Numbered from the stretch's first letter, positions 13,508 to 24,379 are shown. The stretch is DNA of 64,000 nt from Coniferiporia sulphurascens (GCA_002794785.1 NBBA01000014.1:620001-684000); one strand, 5' to 3'. The notes: generated by a model from the sequence alone, not told the origin. Numbers and translations are program-made.

Positions 13508-15545
13508 CTAGCGGTGGTACACCGCCCCCGGACCCGCCCCAGGGGTTGTCACACCAGTAGCGACCTGTGCCTGCACCGACGATGACGACGGCGGCGGTGG
13601 CGCAGCAGACCACTGCGACTGCGACGTACCAGATCCGGACCCGGATCCAGAGCCTGTACTGCCATGGTTCTGGAACGTAGGGACCTGATGCTGCTGCTGT
13701 TGGTGTTGATGCTGCTGGTGCTGCTGGTGATGTGCAGCCCGTACACCGTCCTCGTAGTGCGCGAGGCCCGACCCGGCGGCCCCCGTACGATAAGGCAGCT
13801 GCTGCCCGACGGGAGAGTACGGCGAGTGCGGTGACTGTTGCTGCTGCTGATACTGCTGGTGCTGTTGCTGATGATGCTGCGGCTGGTGCTGGTGCTGTTG
13901 CTGGTGTTGCTGGTGCTGTGGCTGCTGGTGCAGCGAAGCAAGCGGGGGCCGCTGTTGTTGCTGTTGCTGCTGGTGCAGCGACGAAAAACCGACGACGGCG
14001 CCCGTAGCCGTCGTCGGCGACATTGAATGCTAAGAAAAGGTCAACAACCCATCCACTGCGGGAACGACCAACGCACCATCGAGTTGCCCCCGACGCCATG
14101 GTGCGCTGCGCGCGCGCGCTCAAAGTCATCCGCGTTATCCTCCCGCTTCACGAGCTCCATATCGTACCCCGTCCGTCCGCCGTGCCCGTGGTGCGCATGC
14201 GCGTGCTCGGCGTACCCATGCCCATGTGCAAGCGCATGACCGGTGCCACCGCCAGCGTAGCCCGCGTACGCCTGACGATGCTGCGCAAGACTGGGGACGA
14301 GTGGCGGGAGGTGCAGGTCCGCACTCGCACTGGCATGGCGCACAGGCATCGGCGGAGGCATAGTCGACATGGCACCCCCGCCCGTGCCGGTCCCGGGCCC
14401 ATTTGCCGTCTGGCTCGGCTGCCCCGTGCCAGCGTCGTGTGCGTCTGCAGCGTACATGGCATTGTGCATGTACGCGCCCTGCGGGGTGTACGCACCGGCC
14501 GAGGCGGGGCTCTCGTCGGTGCGGTCCCATTTCGCGGAGAGCGGCAGGGGCGGGGTGGGATGACTCGAGTGGGCCGAGTGCGGATGGGCGGACTGGGGCT
14601 GGGAGGACGCGTGGGGCGAGTGTGTCGGGAGGGTGAGGGGAGGGGGCCTGGCGTTAATGGCGCCATTGAGGGGAGGAGTGCCGTTTGGGGGAGTCTGGGG
14701 AATGCTTAGTTAGCGTGAAGGCAAGATAGCGGGAGCGGATCTAGTCCCGGGGGGGAAGCGAGGGGAACGATAACGCGGGCAGGAAAAGAAAATAGGGGCA
14801 AAAAGGGGGATACACGCACGAGATACACGCCGCTAGCGTCCGTCTCGCCGGAAGCAGAGCCGGAATGGCGGCGCCGCTTGCCAGTGGGGCCAGGGGAGCC
14901 GTTCATGTGCTCTGGGCGATAGGCGCTGTGGGCGTGGTGGGTGGAGAGGTACGGCACGGTCTGGGAGAAGGTGCGCGGGGCGGGACCGAGGGCCTGGGCA
15001 GAGGGCGGGGCAGGGGACGGCGCAGCTGCGCTGGCGAGGGAGAGCATGGGGGGCGGGTGCATGGCGAGCGGGCTGGGGGCCGGGGCGGGAGTGGGAAGCG
15101 GGAGAGGAGGGGGCGAGGGGACGCCGGCGCGGAGGCAGAGGTCGCGGAGGCACTCGGCATACTCGCGAAGGACGTCGTAATCTGCTTCGAGGACACGGAG
15201 ACGAGCGGCGTTGGCGTGGACGGCGGGGAGAGCAAGGGCCTGCTCTGGCGTGAGGCTGAGGGCGTTCTGGAGCTTTGTGACGGTCTCCTCGAGCTGTGGG
15301 GGCAAGGGCGTCAGCGAGGATTTACGGAATGGATTACGGCTGGGACCTGCCTGCTCAATATACGCCTTGCGCTTCGCGCGGTGCCGGGCCTGGGCGCGGG
15401 CATTCCTGCTGCGTCCGGGCTGGTCGTGGGAGTGGTGCTGCTGGGACGGCGGGGGCGGGGAAAGCGAGTGGGGAGAGAGCGGGGTGTGGGTGAGAGAGCG
15501 GTTGCGGGCGTGGAGGGGCGGGGCGGGCGGGGGCGGCGGGGGCAT
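13508..15545 (-). CDS. bZIP transcription factor with Gln/His-rich C-terminus
   Basis: Probable DNA-binding transcription factor. Exons: 15545-15351, 15293-14820, 14694-14077 and 14029-13508, giving about 602 aa. All joins are in phase 0. The basic region begins RNARAQARHRAKRKAYIEQ (about residues 47-65) and continues after intron 1 with LEETVTKLQ. This restores the bZIP signature N-x7-R-x9-L exactly, and a short leucine zipper follows. Intron 1 (15350-15294, 57 nt) starts with GC rather than GT. The second exon's end is uncertain: a GTGCGT donor at 14819 or GTGTAT at 14828. The middle of the protein is Pro/Ser/His-rich. The last exon is a Gln/His repeat tract (CAG-type codons) followed by Gly-Ser repeats, as in activation domains. 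The first in-frame ATG is 15545. The longer open frame upstream of it has no ATG. Target genes are unknown. Confidence 0.85.
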
Positions 15546-17699
15546 TCTGGGCGAGGAAGAGGAGAGTGGAGGGGAGATTGTGTTTGCTGATGGGGTGAAA
15601 GATGGGAAGATGCGAAGGAGAGACGGACGAGGGCACAAACACTCCAGCTAACGTAACACACGTAACAAATATAAGGACACCCCATCCGCTCCTTCTGGTT
15701 AGCCTCCCTCGCCGCGACCCTGGGCGTTTTTGCTTCCGCGGCTCTGATCGCCGATCACGCCTTTCAAGGTTCACCCGCCGTCCCCGCGATGTCTCCCACG
15801 CCTGCCCCGTCCCTGATCGCCGTCCGGAACGTCCGCCGGCTGCACTCAGCCCACCCGGTCCCCGATCCCCGACGGGTCCCCCCAACCGCTGCACCGTACC
15901 GCCGATCCGCATCACAACTACGTTATCCCTCCGTTAAACGTCGTCACTTCCTCGGAGCAATTCTTCTATCCTTATGCGTCCATTACCTCCACAATTGCTG
16001 CATCTCCTCGCCAGCCGAATGTACCCGACGCCTAACATCCCGCTCCTCTGCTTAGCATCAACGTCATCGTTATCTCTCTACTAACGTCACCATTTCCGTT
16101 GATATTAACCCGTTCTCCCTTAATTCCTCTGGTATAAACCCCCAACGCTTCCTCGAAGCCGTTTTAGTTGATACGAACCCTGACGACGACGACCGACAGC
16201 GAAGCTCCTTTCCATCCTTATATGCCTCTCGATCCCGGGCCGCATCGCTGGCTCGCGACCATGTTATCCCTCTCCCAACGCCATCTTCTCCATTCCACTA
16301 ATCTTGATTCTTAATGTAGCGATTATCGTCAAACGTTGGCGGCTTACGCTTACGCTTCCCCGAACCTGTTTCTCCTTCTACGTACGTATCTGCCACGCGC
16401 CCTCGTTTGATACATACATACAATTCCTGACGACGACAGTAACGACAACAGCAACCACGACGACGAACGACTGACGGCGACTACAGTTATCTTACTCCCC
16501 CCGCCCACCTTAATACCGATCTCCAATATTATTATTGCTATCGCACCTCCCCTCGAATCTTCGCCTTCTTGTTTGATTTTGCACCCCCGTATACACAGAT
16601 ACAGACACAGACACAAAAAAATAAAAATAAAAATCAATCAAAAGGCCAATTACTGTAATGCCGATTCCGACTCGTACCTATCACATCACCTCACGGTACT
16701 TCCAGTGTGCACATCCAAGGCCAAACCCAATAAAAAAGACTCAAAAAAAACAAGAGTTAGGACAAACGAACGCCGCTTCGCATCGCATCGCATCGTGCCG
16801 GCCCCACTATCAACAACGACAACAACAACGGCAACGGCAACGACAAGAGGACGGTAACGGAAACGATAACGGCATCCCTCATCCCTTATATCAACTAACG
16901 TTACCTCCCCTAGGCACGTTAATTCCTGATATCGCAGCCCCCAGCGCCCCGGCGCTCCCAGCACTAGCACTCCCTCGAAGCTTTTAATTGCCCTTTTTCG
17001 TACGTACCGTATGTATGTACATCATGGTGTATCGGCGCGCCTACGTCCATGTCCGTGTCTGTACCCGCGGCTATGGCTATGGCTGCCGCCGTCGCCGTCC
17101 TAACCGGAATCGGGAATCGGGACTCGGGTGGACAAGGGACGCTCCGAGTCCCGTATCCCGAGTCTCCTGTGCTAAGCATAGCTATAGTACCGTAATACTG
17201 TCACTCTACTCTACTCTACTCTACCCTGCCGCATGTGAAGCCAATCAATCGGGAGGAAGAAAAAAAAGTGAGTGGAGCTGGGATAATACATACATATAAA
17301 AAGCACTGACTCGGAGAAGCGCCCATACGCGCCCATATGTCGGACGTTCCATTTTCCATACCACATGCCGGTGTATATTTGCTCCACATCCACGCCCACA
17401 TCTACATCTACAATATATACACCCACGCGGACTCGGAACCGTTTTTCTTCGTTTTTTTGCGCACTAGTACTAGTACTAGAAGTGCTCATGCACTCGCACA
17501 CACTAGGTTCGTGCTTGTCGGTCTTGGTCTTGGTCTTGGTCTTGATCCCAACTCCGACCTTGCCCTTGATCATGACTACATTGGCAGTCCCGACCTGACC
17601 CGGCCCCGGCCCCGATCTCAGGCTCGCTCAAGCTCACCCCCAGACCTCTCCTCCTCACGATAAAATCAGACCTCCTTGTTTTCGTTCTTTCAAATTATC
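15546..17699. other. Upstream region of the bZIP gene, no gene seen
   Basis: This 2.1 kb lies upstream of the minus-strand bZIP gene and presumably holds its promoter and a long 5' leader. The plus strand is C/T-rich (minus G/A-rich) for about 1 kb, then moderately AT-rich. Simple repeats include CTCTACTCTACTCTACTCTA near 17.21 kb, the palindromic GCACTAGTACTAGTACTAG near 17.46 kb and CTTGGTCTTGGTCTTGGTC near 17.52 kb. No ORF with a recognisable domain was found. Confidence 0.5.
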
Positions 17700-17743
17700 A
17701 CTACTATCGTCACGGTGTGACTCCTCAGGCTGTTGCAAACTTT
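17700..17743 (+). repeat. Left outer copy of a DNA-transposon-like terminal repeat
   Basis: ACTACTATCGT followed by GTGTGACTCCT and TGTTGCAAACTTT. It resembles, in inverted orientation, the stretch at 25697-25745 (reverse complement begins ACTACTATCGTGTGACCCCT). The left copy has a 5-6 nt insertion after ATCGT. It may be the left end of an older element into which the LINE inserted. Confidence 0.45.
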
Positions 17744-17896
17744 CAGAGTTTCGCCCCTGCCCCTGCAGCCGCTCAAACTCATTTCCAGCTCTTGACATTT
17801 CTCAAGGTCTAAACTAGACATCCTTTTTTTATTTTTTATGCCTAGGCCTCCTGAGAAAATTCCGAGGTGTTTTATGTTTGCACAAATATTACAGTA

Positions 17897-17913
17897 ATGT
17901 CCGAGGCAGAGGT
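17897..17913. repeat. LINE target-site duplication, copy 1 (3' side)
   Basis: ATGTCCGAGGCAGAGGT, identical over 17 bp to 24363-24379. It abuts the A-rich tail of the minus-strand LINE, as expected for target-primed reverse transcription. Confidence 0.92.
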
Positions 17914-18106
17914 TTTTTTATTTTATTTTAAATGCATTTCTATAGCGCGTCATGTCTATCTAGTACAAAATATGCTCCAGGGGCCTTTAGGCCCCTGTAT
18001 TGTGTGAGATGGGGATTGTTATAGATGGAATAATCGTGATGGGGCGCCGTAAGCGGAGACGGGATCTGGTCAAAGCCAGTAATACGAAAGAAGCGTGGTA
18101 TCTGGA

Positions 18107-21100
18107 CTAGTTGCCAATGGCAAAACCTGAGTCAGATATATGTACCACCGTGGGGCCACCCGGGTCAAAAACGAGGATGGGTTCCGCCTCAAAGGCGGGG
18201 TGGGAGTCGAGGAATGAGGCCAGAATTGGGAGGCCGTCCTTGGAAAACCACTGGGCTTCCGTGGAGGGTAAGGGTGTTTTCCACACCGCTTGACGGGCGG
18301 TGAGTGTGTGAGGGCAAGAGAGCAGGAGGTGAGCTCTGGTCTCCGGGATGTGGCAGAAGGGGCACAGGGGGTCGCGTCCCGGAATACGTCCGAAGTATGC
18401 GCCAAAACCAGCATGTCCAAGGAGTGTCCGGAAAACTTTGCACTTAGTGCGATGACCGAGAGTGAGGTTCTGCATAAGGGCAGACGGCTTAGTAGAGGGA
18501 GTTTGAGTAGAGCCCATGGAGTGGGCGTCAGATGTCCCTTGGGATTTGCGACAGGCAGAGACCCAGTCAGTCTTCCATTGTGAGATCGCCGTAGAGGATG
18601 CAGCTTCCCGGAGGAAGCGTATAGTAGGCGGGAACTGAACAGTTCCCGAGGGGGGGTTGTCCGCAATGCCCGAGGCGAGGACATCAGCAAATTCATTGCC
18701 CTCCACGTCGGAGTGTCCCGGGACCCAGTGCAGGTGAAAGAACACACTAGGAAACCGCTTGGTAGCGATTTTGAGGCATTTCCGAATAAGGAGGGCGACA
18801 TTGACGCCTGGAGCCGGACGAGGGTCGGCGAGGAGCGTGAGGGCAACCTCGCAGTTGGTGTAAATTTCCACTTGCGTAACAGCAGGGTGTAAATCATAAG
18901 AGTAGACTAGCAGCCAGGCTGCATCAGCTAGCGCAGCACGTTCGCAATCCGTGGTGTGGACTGATGAACCGAGATAGGATTCGCAGGTGAGGACTGCCTC
19001 GCCGCGATAAAACCAAACGCTGGCGGCACCGCCAGAGTAGGAGGATGGAGACGTGCCCTTTCGGGAACTGTCAGTATAGATGAGGAGGCGAGAGGGGGCT
19101 TCCGTCAGCCGGTTGATAAGACCATGGTGTGACTGAATGAGAGCGTCTCGGGCTTCTTGAGAGTGGTCAATCGCGCGGTCGATGCTTACGTGGTGTAGGG
19201 CCGGTAGGGCAATCCACGGTGGGCGAGTGTATCGGGGAACTCGTTCGCACCCCGGGGGGACCCGGGCAACGAAGGAGGCAGTGATTGAGCCTTTACGCAG
19301 GGTGCGTATAGGAAGAAGGGTGTGCGTGGTAGTAAGATACCAAATCGCCGCACGAGATTTCGTACGTTCTAGATGGAGGGGGATAGGCAGAATGGAGGCC
19401 AGGACCTCAGAGGGGCCGTGTGGAGACGTGCGCCATGATCCAAGGATACGGCGGCACGCCGCGGATTGCACTAAGGTCATTTTCTCGCATAGGCCTTTTT
19501 GCCGTATGCCAGTGTACCATAGGGGGGATCCCCATAGCAGAACCGGCAGTATGCACCCAATATAGAGACGTTGAAGGTGGAGCGGGTCGAGGCCGCGTAA
19601 GGTGTTGCCGAGGAGTTCCAGGGCACGAAGGGATGACATGGCTTTGAGGCACATGCGTTTGACGTGAACTGTAAACCGTAATTGCGCGTCGAAAAAGATG
19701 CCCAGCCAGCGAAAAGGCCGGGAGGGTACTATTCAAAGGGGCCGAAGGCCTTGGCGCGGCAAGTGGATAGGGTGGATGAGGGAGTCTGCACGTAGATCAT
19801 GGCGGTGGGTCCAGTGAATGAGCTCTGATTTGTTGTCATCCAGAGAAAGTCCGAGGGCATGGCATGCGGCAGAGAACGAGAGATAGGCCTGCTCGAGGCG
19901 TGCAACGTTGGTTGCAAGGGAACTCGAGGAGGTGGTGAGGAGGTGATCGTCCACATAGGCACGTACGAAAACGAGAGGGTCTGAGACCTGTAGGGAGGTG
20001 AGGAGGCTCGTCGCAAATAATGCAGACAGGATGGGAGAAATGGGGGAGCCTTGGGGAACGCCCATATTAGGTATGGGCGTCAGAGTGTCGGTAAACCCGT
20101 CAAAAGACAGGGCAACGCAGTGGTCTGAAACGAAAGACAGGACCCATGAGACAATGAGAGGGGGAAACCCTAATTCTGTGAGGACGGCAAGTAAGCAGGG
20201 ATGTTGGACTGAGGGGAAGAAACCAGCCATGTCGATGGCCAGGGCCGTTGTGACTTGGTGCTTGGCCCATGCAGATTCGATTTCGTTTACGAGGTCCGAG
20301 GCGGCATCCAAAACGCCCGACTTTTGGCGGGTGCCGAATTGGGTAGAGGGTAGCGCACCGAGTTCATTGGTGATGAACTGGATGTGGTTAGCGATAATCT
20401 TCTCGAGTAGTTTTCCCATAGTTTCCTCGAGGGTGATAGGGCGGTATGCGTTAAGGGCAGTAGGGTCTTTCTTATTGAGTTTCCGAAGCATCACCACCTT
20501 TGCGTCCTTCCAAGGACGGGGGTGGTGTCCAGCATCCAAGCACTCATTATAGAGTGCGAGGAGTGGAACGCTATGGGCGGCATGCAAGCTTTTGAGGGCT
20601 TGGTAGCCAACACCTGTAATGCCCGGAGCACTCGAATTAGAAGTGAGATTGAGGGCGTGGTCTAGCTCCTCCATGAGGATAGGGTGATCACGTCTAGGGC
20701 GGGTGCCGACGAAAGAATAGGTTGGTGGAAGGGTGGCGGAGGGTTGGGTACTGAAGTACTTAGACCAGAAGGCAGAAGCCTTCTCCGCAGGTGAGTTCAC
20801 AGTGGAGTTACCCATAACCAGAGAGGGGATTGGGGCATGTCGAGTGCCCATCGCCCATTTCGCCATTGGCCAGATTTTGTCCGGTTTGACGGCGGCGGTA
20901 AATGAGTCCACCCACGCGCGTTTTGCACGGCGAAAGATGCCGGCCGACTGGCATCGGAGCACGGTACGAGTCGCCAGGGAAGCTCCACGCAAAGCAACCA
21001 TGTGAGCACGGCACGAGGCATCCCACCACTTGACCTTGTGGCCCCCTGCCTTCGAAGAAGAAGGGGGGTGAGAGGAATCAGTGGCAAGGACCAGTGCAGC

Positions 21101-22027
21101 GTGAATGGCGGCGACTTTGACGTCAAGGAGCTGAGACATGGCGCCTGAGAGGGCGAAGGCGGCTGTGAGGGGTGCATCGAGGGCTTCCAACCATTCAGTA
21201 GAGAGTGAATCATCGTACTTAGGGCGGAGGAAGGGGTCGATGAACAGCGCAGAAGAGGTGGGGACAGACCAGGTGATAACCGCATGGTCGGATCCAGATG
21301 GAGTATCCCAGGATCGTGTCCAGGAATCGCCCAAAGAGAGGTCTTCCAAAGAAGGGGAAGCCCAGGCAAGGTCGATGACTGATTCTGTGAATTGGGTGGT
21401 AGGGCGGCGCCGGGTATCAAAGCCCAGTTGATTCAGGATGTGCATGGCGTGTGAGGCAGCCCAATGCTCCAGAGGACGGGCTTTTTGTGCGTCGCTAGCA
21501 GAGTGGGTGCCATGGTCCCAGTGGGTGGAGTGAAGGTTGAAGTCCCCAGCTACCAGCCAATGTGCACTCGGAGGAAGCTCAAGTAGAGCGAGAGAGGAGA
21601 TGGTCTCTTTTTTATTCGCATCATGGTTGTATACATTAGTGACATAAAGAGGCCCAAGGCCAGTGTCAAAAATTAGCGTGAGTATGTCTCGGGATGGGGA
21701 GCGCAAGGCATCCAAAATCACCCGAGACAGAGGGATTGACTGGTGAACCAGTGTAACCACACACAGGCGTGTTAGTTCAGTGCCTCCCGAGGAGGGGGGC
21801 ACAAAGACGTGGTAATTGGGCATTGCGGGGAAGCCGAAAACGGGCGTACCTGATGCCACAAACATAGAGGGGGAGGCACCAATAGGGTACCAAGGGGGCT
21901 CCTGTAATAAAATAACTGCAGGTGGAAGGGGGGCACCGGGGGTTGACGAGAAGGAGTGGATGAGTGCTTCAACGTGCACTCGGGATGTTGCAACATTGTG
22001 TTGCATGAATGTCCAGGGACTACTCAT
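18107..22027 (-). pseudogene. LINE ORF2: endonuclease-RT-RNase H, one nonsense codon
   Basis: ORF2 opens with the ATG at 22027, inside the ATGAGTAG overlap with the ORF1 stop. The N-terminal endonuclease/exonuclease/phosphatase domain shows QHN, GDFNLHSTHWD and SDHAVITW. The reverse transcriptase shows YRPITL, GVPQGSPISPIL and the catalytic YVDD (19957-19946). An RNase H domain follows (TDSS, DCERAAL, NEFAD), and then CPFC...H...C, fitting C-x2-C-x7-H-x4-C. The frame is continuous from 22027 to the TAG at 18109-18107 except for a single TGA at 19735-19733 (codon 765), between RT and RNase H. The flanking sequence stays in the same frame and still aligns with the family, so this is a nonsense mutation, not a frameshift. 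The third RNase H acidic position reads TNCEVAL, with Asn where Asp is usual. Confidence 0.92.
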
Positions 22028-24305
22028 CAGCCGGGGGTGGGGCGAAAGAGGAACGGGCACAGCCACGCTGTTTGGGGCAGCTGGAAGAGTCGGCGCGGTG
22101 TTCACCAGAGCAGTTCGAGCATTTGAGGGGGTGGGTGCAGGGGGAGGAGGACGGAAGGGCATCCCTTACACACCCTGGGCAGCGCATGCGGTGGTCATCA
22201 GTATGGTGACGACCAGCACATATAAGGCACGACCAAGGACGGTTCCTGCAGTTTTGGATGAGGTGGCCTAGTGCCGCGCACTTGGTGCATTGCATGAGGC
22301 GGGGGAGGTCATGGCGGGCCACCAGTTTGAGCCGGCGGCCGAACATGTACATGACGCAGTTCCTCGGGGTGGAGAGGATGGCCACAGAGCGGGAACCCGT
22401 AGGGTCTTCAAACGAGAAGGCGATAGGGGCGGAAAGGACGTCCTCGCCCAGGAGAGCATAGGCCCGGGTCCAGTCGGGCTCTAGCGTTATGGGGAGTGAG
22501 AGGAGGTGAGGGTTGGCGGCACGGAACTCCGCTTGGAGGTCCACCGCAGTAAAGGCGGGGAGGCCCGGTGCTGGGCACATGGGGACTTCAGCAATTTGGG
22601 GGCAGGCCCAAGATACGAGTTGGGAGACTGTGGCAGGGTAGACGCTTTGTACGGATGCCATCACAACTTCCTTCACGCTGTTCATAGTAGGGACGTGAGT
22701 GTTGTGAGCGAATGTGACGAAGCAATTGCCTCGATCATTCCAATGGGCAGCGCGTACGACCAGTTTGGCCGCAGTGGGAAAGCGTGAGAGGGCAGTCCTG
22801 ACGTTGATAGTCGTCTGGGAGTCGGTGGGGCACGCTTCAGCAGGGGGTGGGGCTCCATGGAAGCGGATGGCAAGGGTCGGGTCCGTGATGGTACGGATAA
22901 CCGGGAGGACTGCACGCTTCGGCTCTTGTTTCACAGCGCTAGCAGTAGTGGGGGCCCCTGTCGGCACTGGCGCTGCAGTAGCAGGGACAGTGGCAGGGGT
23001 AGCCCCACCTGCGGCAAGACCTGGAGGGACAGGTGTCGGCAAGGTGGACCCGGCGGTGAGGTTAGAAGGGCCCAAAGGTCCTTGTGGTGGAGGAGGGGCA
23101 GTACTGGGGTTGGCTTTACCCTTCCCTTTCCTGTCTCCGGAGGGGGCAGACCCGACCCCCGAGGAGCGTGGGGGGGGGCGTTCGAGGGCGTCCATCCGCT
23201 GCATCATGAAAGCCATTTGGTGCGTAAGGTCAGACATGACCTGCACCATCTGCTGTGGCAGGGAGGGAAGAGAGGGGATGCTGGCCACAGTCTGGGAGGA
23301 TTGGGGCTGAGCGGGAGGGGGAGCAGGGCCAAGGGCCGTGCTGAGATGAGGGCCCGCCGCCGCCCGAAAGGCCTGCGTCGTGGCTGATTGTGCCAGAGGA
23401 TCCTCCTGGACCAGAGCACGGTTGAGAGATGAAACCGCGAAGGCGATCTCTCCGAGGAGGGCGGCTGTCGGGGCGGCCGAGTTAGCGGTCGTCTTGCCGA
23501 GAGCGAGAAGTTCATGGGAGGCCCGCATAGCAGTGGTAGCGGCCAGCTGGAGGAGGGGGACCTGGAGCGCCTGTGACTTGGGAGAGGTGGGCGCAGGGGT
23601 GATGGTGGATTTGTGCTTTTTCCGTGCAGAGGCCGAGGAGGAATGGGCGTCAGTGGCCCCGGCCTCCGACATTTCTGAGTCGGAGTCCTGGGACGATATG
23701 GCCGCAGACATCGGGCGGGACGGCCCACGAGGGGTTTCGTCTACACGGGGGGCCACCCCTCCACCACCAGGGGGCATGGTAGGGGAGGCGGCAGGCTCAA
23801 CGAAGGCGGAGGCCGTGTCAATGGGGAGGTAATTCGCCCACATGGAGGCAGAGGTGGATTGGGGGGCCTGCGGAGCAGGGGCCAAAAAGGAGGGGAGGCT
23901 GGTTTGACCCCCAGCAAAGAGGGTTTCAACCGAAATAGCCCCTGAGAGAGGTTGGCCCGGTGTAACCGGGCGAGAGATGTGTGCCATGACCTGGTCAGTT
24001 CCTCGGTCACTCGCTACTGAGGCAGAGCGGGACGGTGGGTGAAAGGGTTGGCGAGACGTGATCTCCGCCGCCAGTGGGGAAACTGTGGGGAGGATTTTAG
24101 GTGGAACCGGAGGCGCACGGGCGGCGCTCGAGATCGACCCCGAGAACGAGGAGGAGCGAGCGGCGACCATTCCCTGAGGAGGCATTGGGTCGGTCCCTCG
24201 ACCACGAAGAGAGCGCGCACCGCCCCGTGTAGAAACAGCGGGGGCGTGAAAGGTCTCGTCGATGGGACGGGGGGGTTGTTGTTCTTGTTGTTGTTGTTCA
24301 GACAT
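22020..24305 (-). CDS. LINE ORF1, gag-like zinc-knuckle protein
   Basis: The product has 761 residues from the ATG at 24305, which starts MSEQQQQEQQPPRP. The N-terminal two-thirds is Pro/Ala/Ser-rich, with a predicted helical stretch around QQMVQVMSDLTHQMAFMMQR. The C-terminus has three cysteine knuckles: CTKCAALGHLIQNC (exactly C-x2-C-x4-H-x4-C), CLICAGRHHTDDHRMRC and CSNCSGEHRADSSSC. In LINEs this protein binds element RNA to form the ribonucleoprotein. It ends at the TAG at 22022-22020, and the ORF2 ATG lies in the same eight bases, suggesting ORF2 is translated by termination-reinitiation. No premature stop is seen. Confidence 0.92.
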   Translation of the reverse strand: MSEQQQQEQQPPRPIDETFHAPAVSTRGGARSLRGRGTDPMPPQGMVAARSSSFSGSISSAARAPPVPPKILPTVSPLAAEITSRQPFHPPSRSASVASDRGTDQVMAHISRPVTPGQPLSGAISVETLFAGGQTSLPSFLAPAPQAPQSTSASMWANYLPIDTASAFVEPAASPTMPPGGGGVAPRVDETPRGPSRPMSAAISSQDSDSEMSEAGATDAHSSSASARKKHKSTITPAPTSPKSQALQVPLLQLAATTAMRASHELLALGKTTANSAAPTAALLGEIAFAVSSLNRALVQEDPLAQSATTQAFRAAAGPHLSTALGPAPPPAQPQSSQTVASIPSLPSLPQQMVQVMSDLTHQMAFMMQRMDALERPPPRSSGVGSAPSGDRKGKGKANPSTAPPPPQGPLGPSNLTAGSTLPTPVPPGLAAGGATPATVPATAAPVPTGAPTTASAVKQEPKRAVLPVIRTITDPTLAIRFHGAPPPAEACPTDSQTTINVRTALSRFPTAAKLVVRAAHWNDRGNCFVTFAHNTHVPTMNSVKEVVMASVQSVYPATVSQLVSWACPQIAEVPMCPAPGLPAFTAVDLQAEFRAANPHLLSLPITLEPDWTRAYALLGEDVLSAPIAFSFEDPTGSRSVAILSTPRNCVMYMFGRRLKLVARHDLPRLMQCTKCAALGHLIQNCRNRPWSCLICAGRHHTDDHRMRCPGCVRDALPSSSPCTHPLKCSNCSGEHRADSSSCPKQRGCARSSFAPPPADE

Positions 24306-24362
24306 AGAGGGCAGAGTGCTCGTAAAGACTACCTAGATGGTGGTGGTTAGAGGACAAGGAGG

Positions 24363-24379
24363 ATGTCCGAGGCAGAGGT
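24363..24379. repeat. LINE target-site duplication, copy 2 (5' side)
   Basis: Perfect second copy of the 17-mer at 17897-17913. It lies directly upstream of the LINE 5' end. Confidence 0.92.

Larger units (their letters stand above)
17914..24362 (-). mobile_element. Near-intact Tad-like LINE (non-LTR retrotransposon)
   Basis: The 6.45-kb element is bounded by a perfect 17-bp target-site duplication. On the minus strand it has a short 5' leader (24362-24306), ORF1 (gag-like, CCHC knuckles), ORF2 (endonuclease, reverse transcriptase, RNase H, C-terminal CCHC) and an A-rich 3' end (17934-17914, read TTTTTTATTTTATTTTAAA on plus). Apurinic-type endonuclease plus RNase H in ORF2 is typical of Tad/I-type fungal LINEs. 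The perfect duplication and long open frames indicate a recent insertion. ORF2 carries one in-frame TGA at 19735-19733 and an Asn at a usually acidic RNase H site, so this copy is probably not autonomous. Clade assignment is by domain order only. Confidence 0.93.

Noticed and set aside
13260..14129. 289-codon minus-strand ORF over the bZIP last exon
   Set aside because: It is another frame of the CAG/CAC repeat, giving Ala/Thr runs. The Gln/His frame joins in phase to the bZIP exons.
14865..15590. 241-codon plus-strand ORF opposite the bZIP gene
   Set aside because: Gly/Arg/Glu shadow of the Pro/Ser-rich bZIP coding strand, with no motif.
15546..15638. Upstream extension of the bZIP frame to 15638
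   Set aside because: It begins at TTG, not ATG. The first in-frame ATG is 15545.
19654..19740. Frameshift between the two large LINE ORF2 pieces
   Set aside because: Both pieces are in the same frame. Reading through shows only one TGA codon and no frame change.
22028..22162. Longer ORF2 beginning at 22162
   Set aside because: The extra N-terminal stretch overlaps ORF1 and is Pro-rich. The endonuclease domain begins right after the ATG at 22027.
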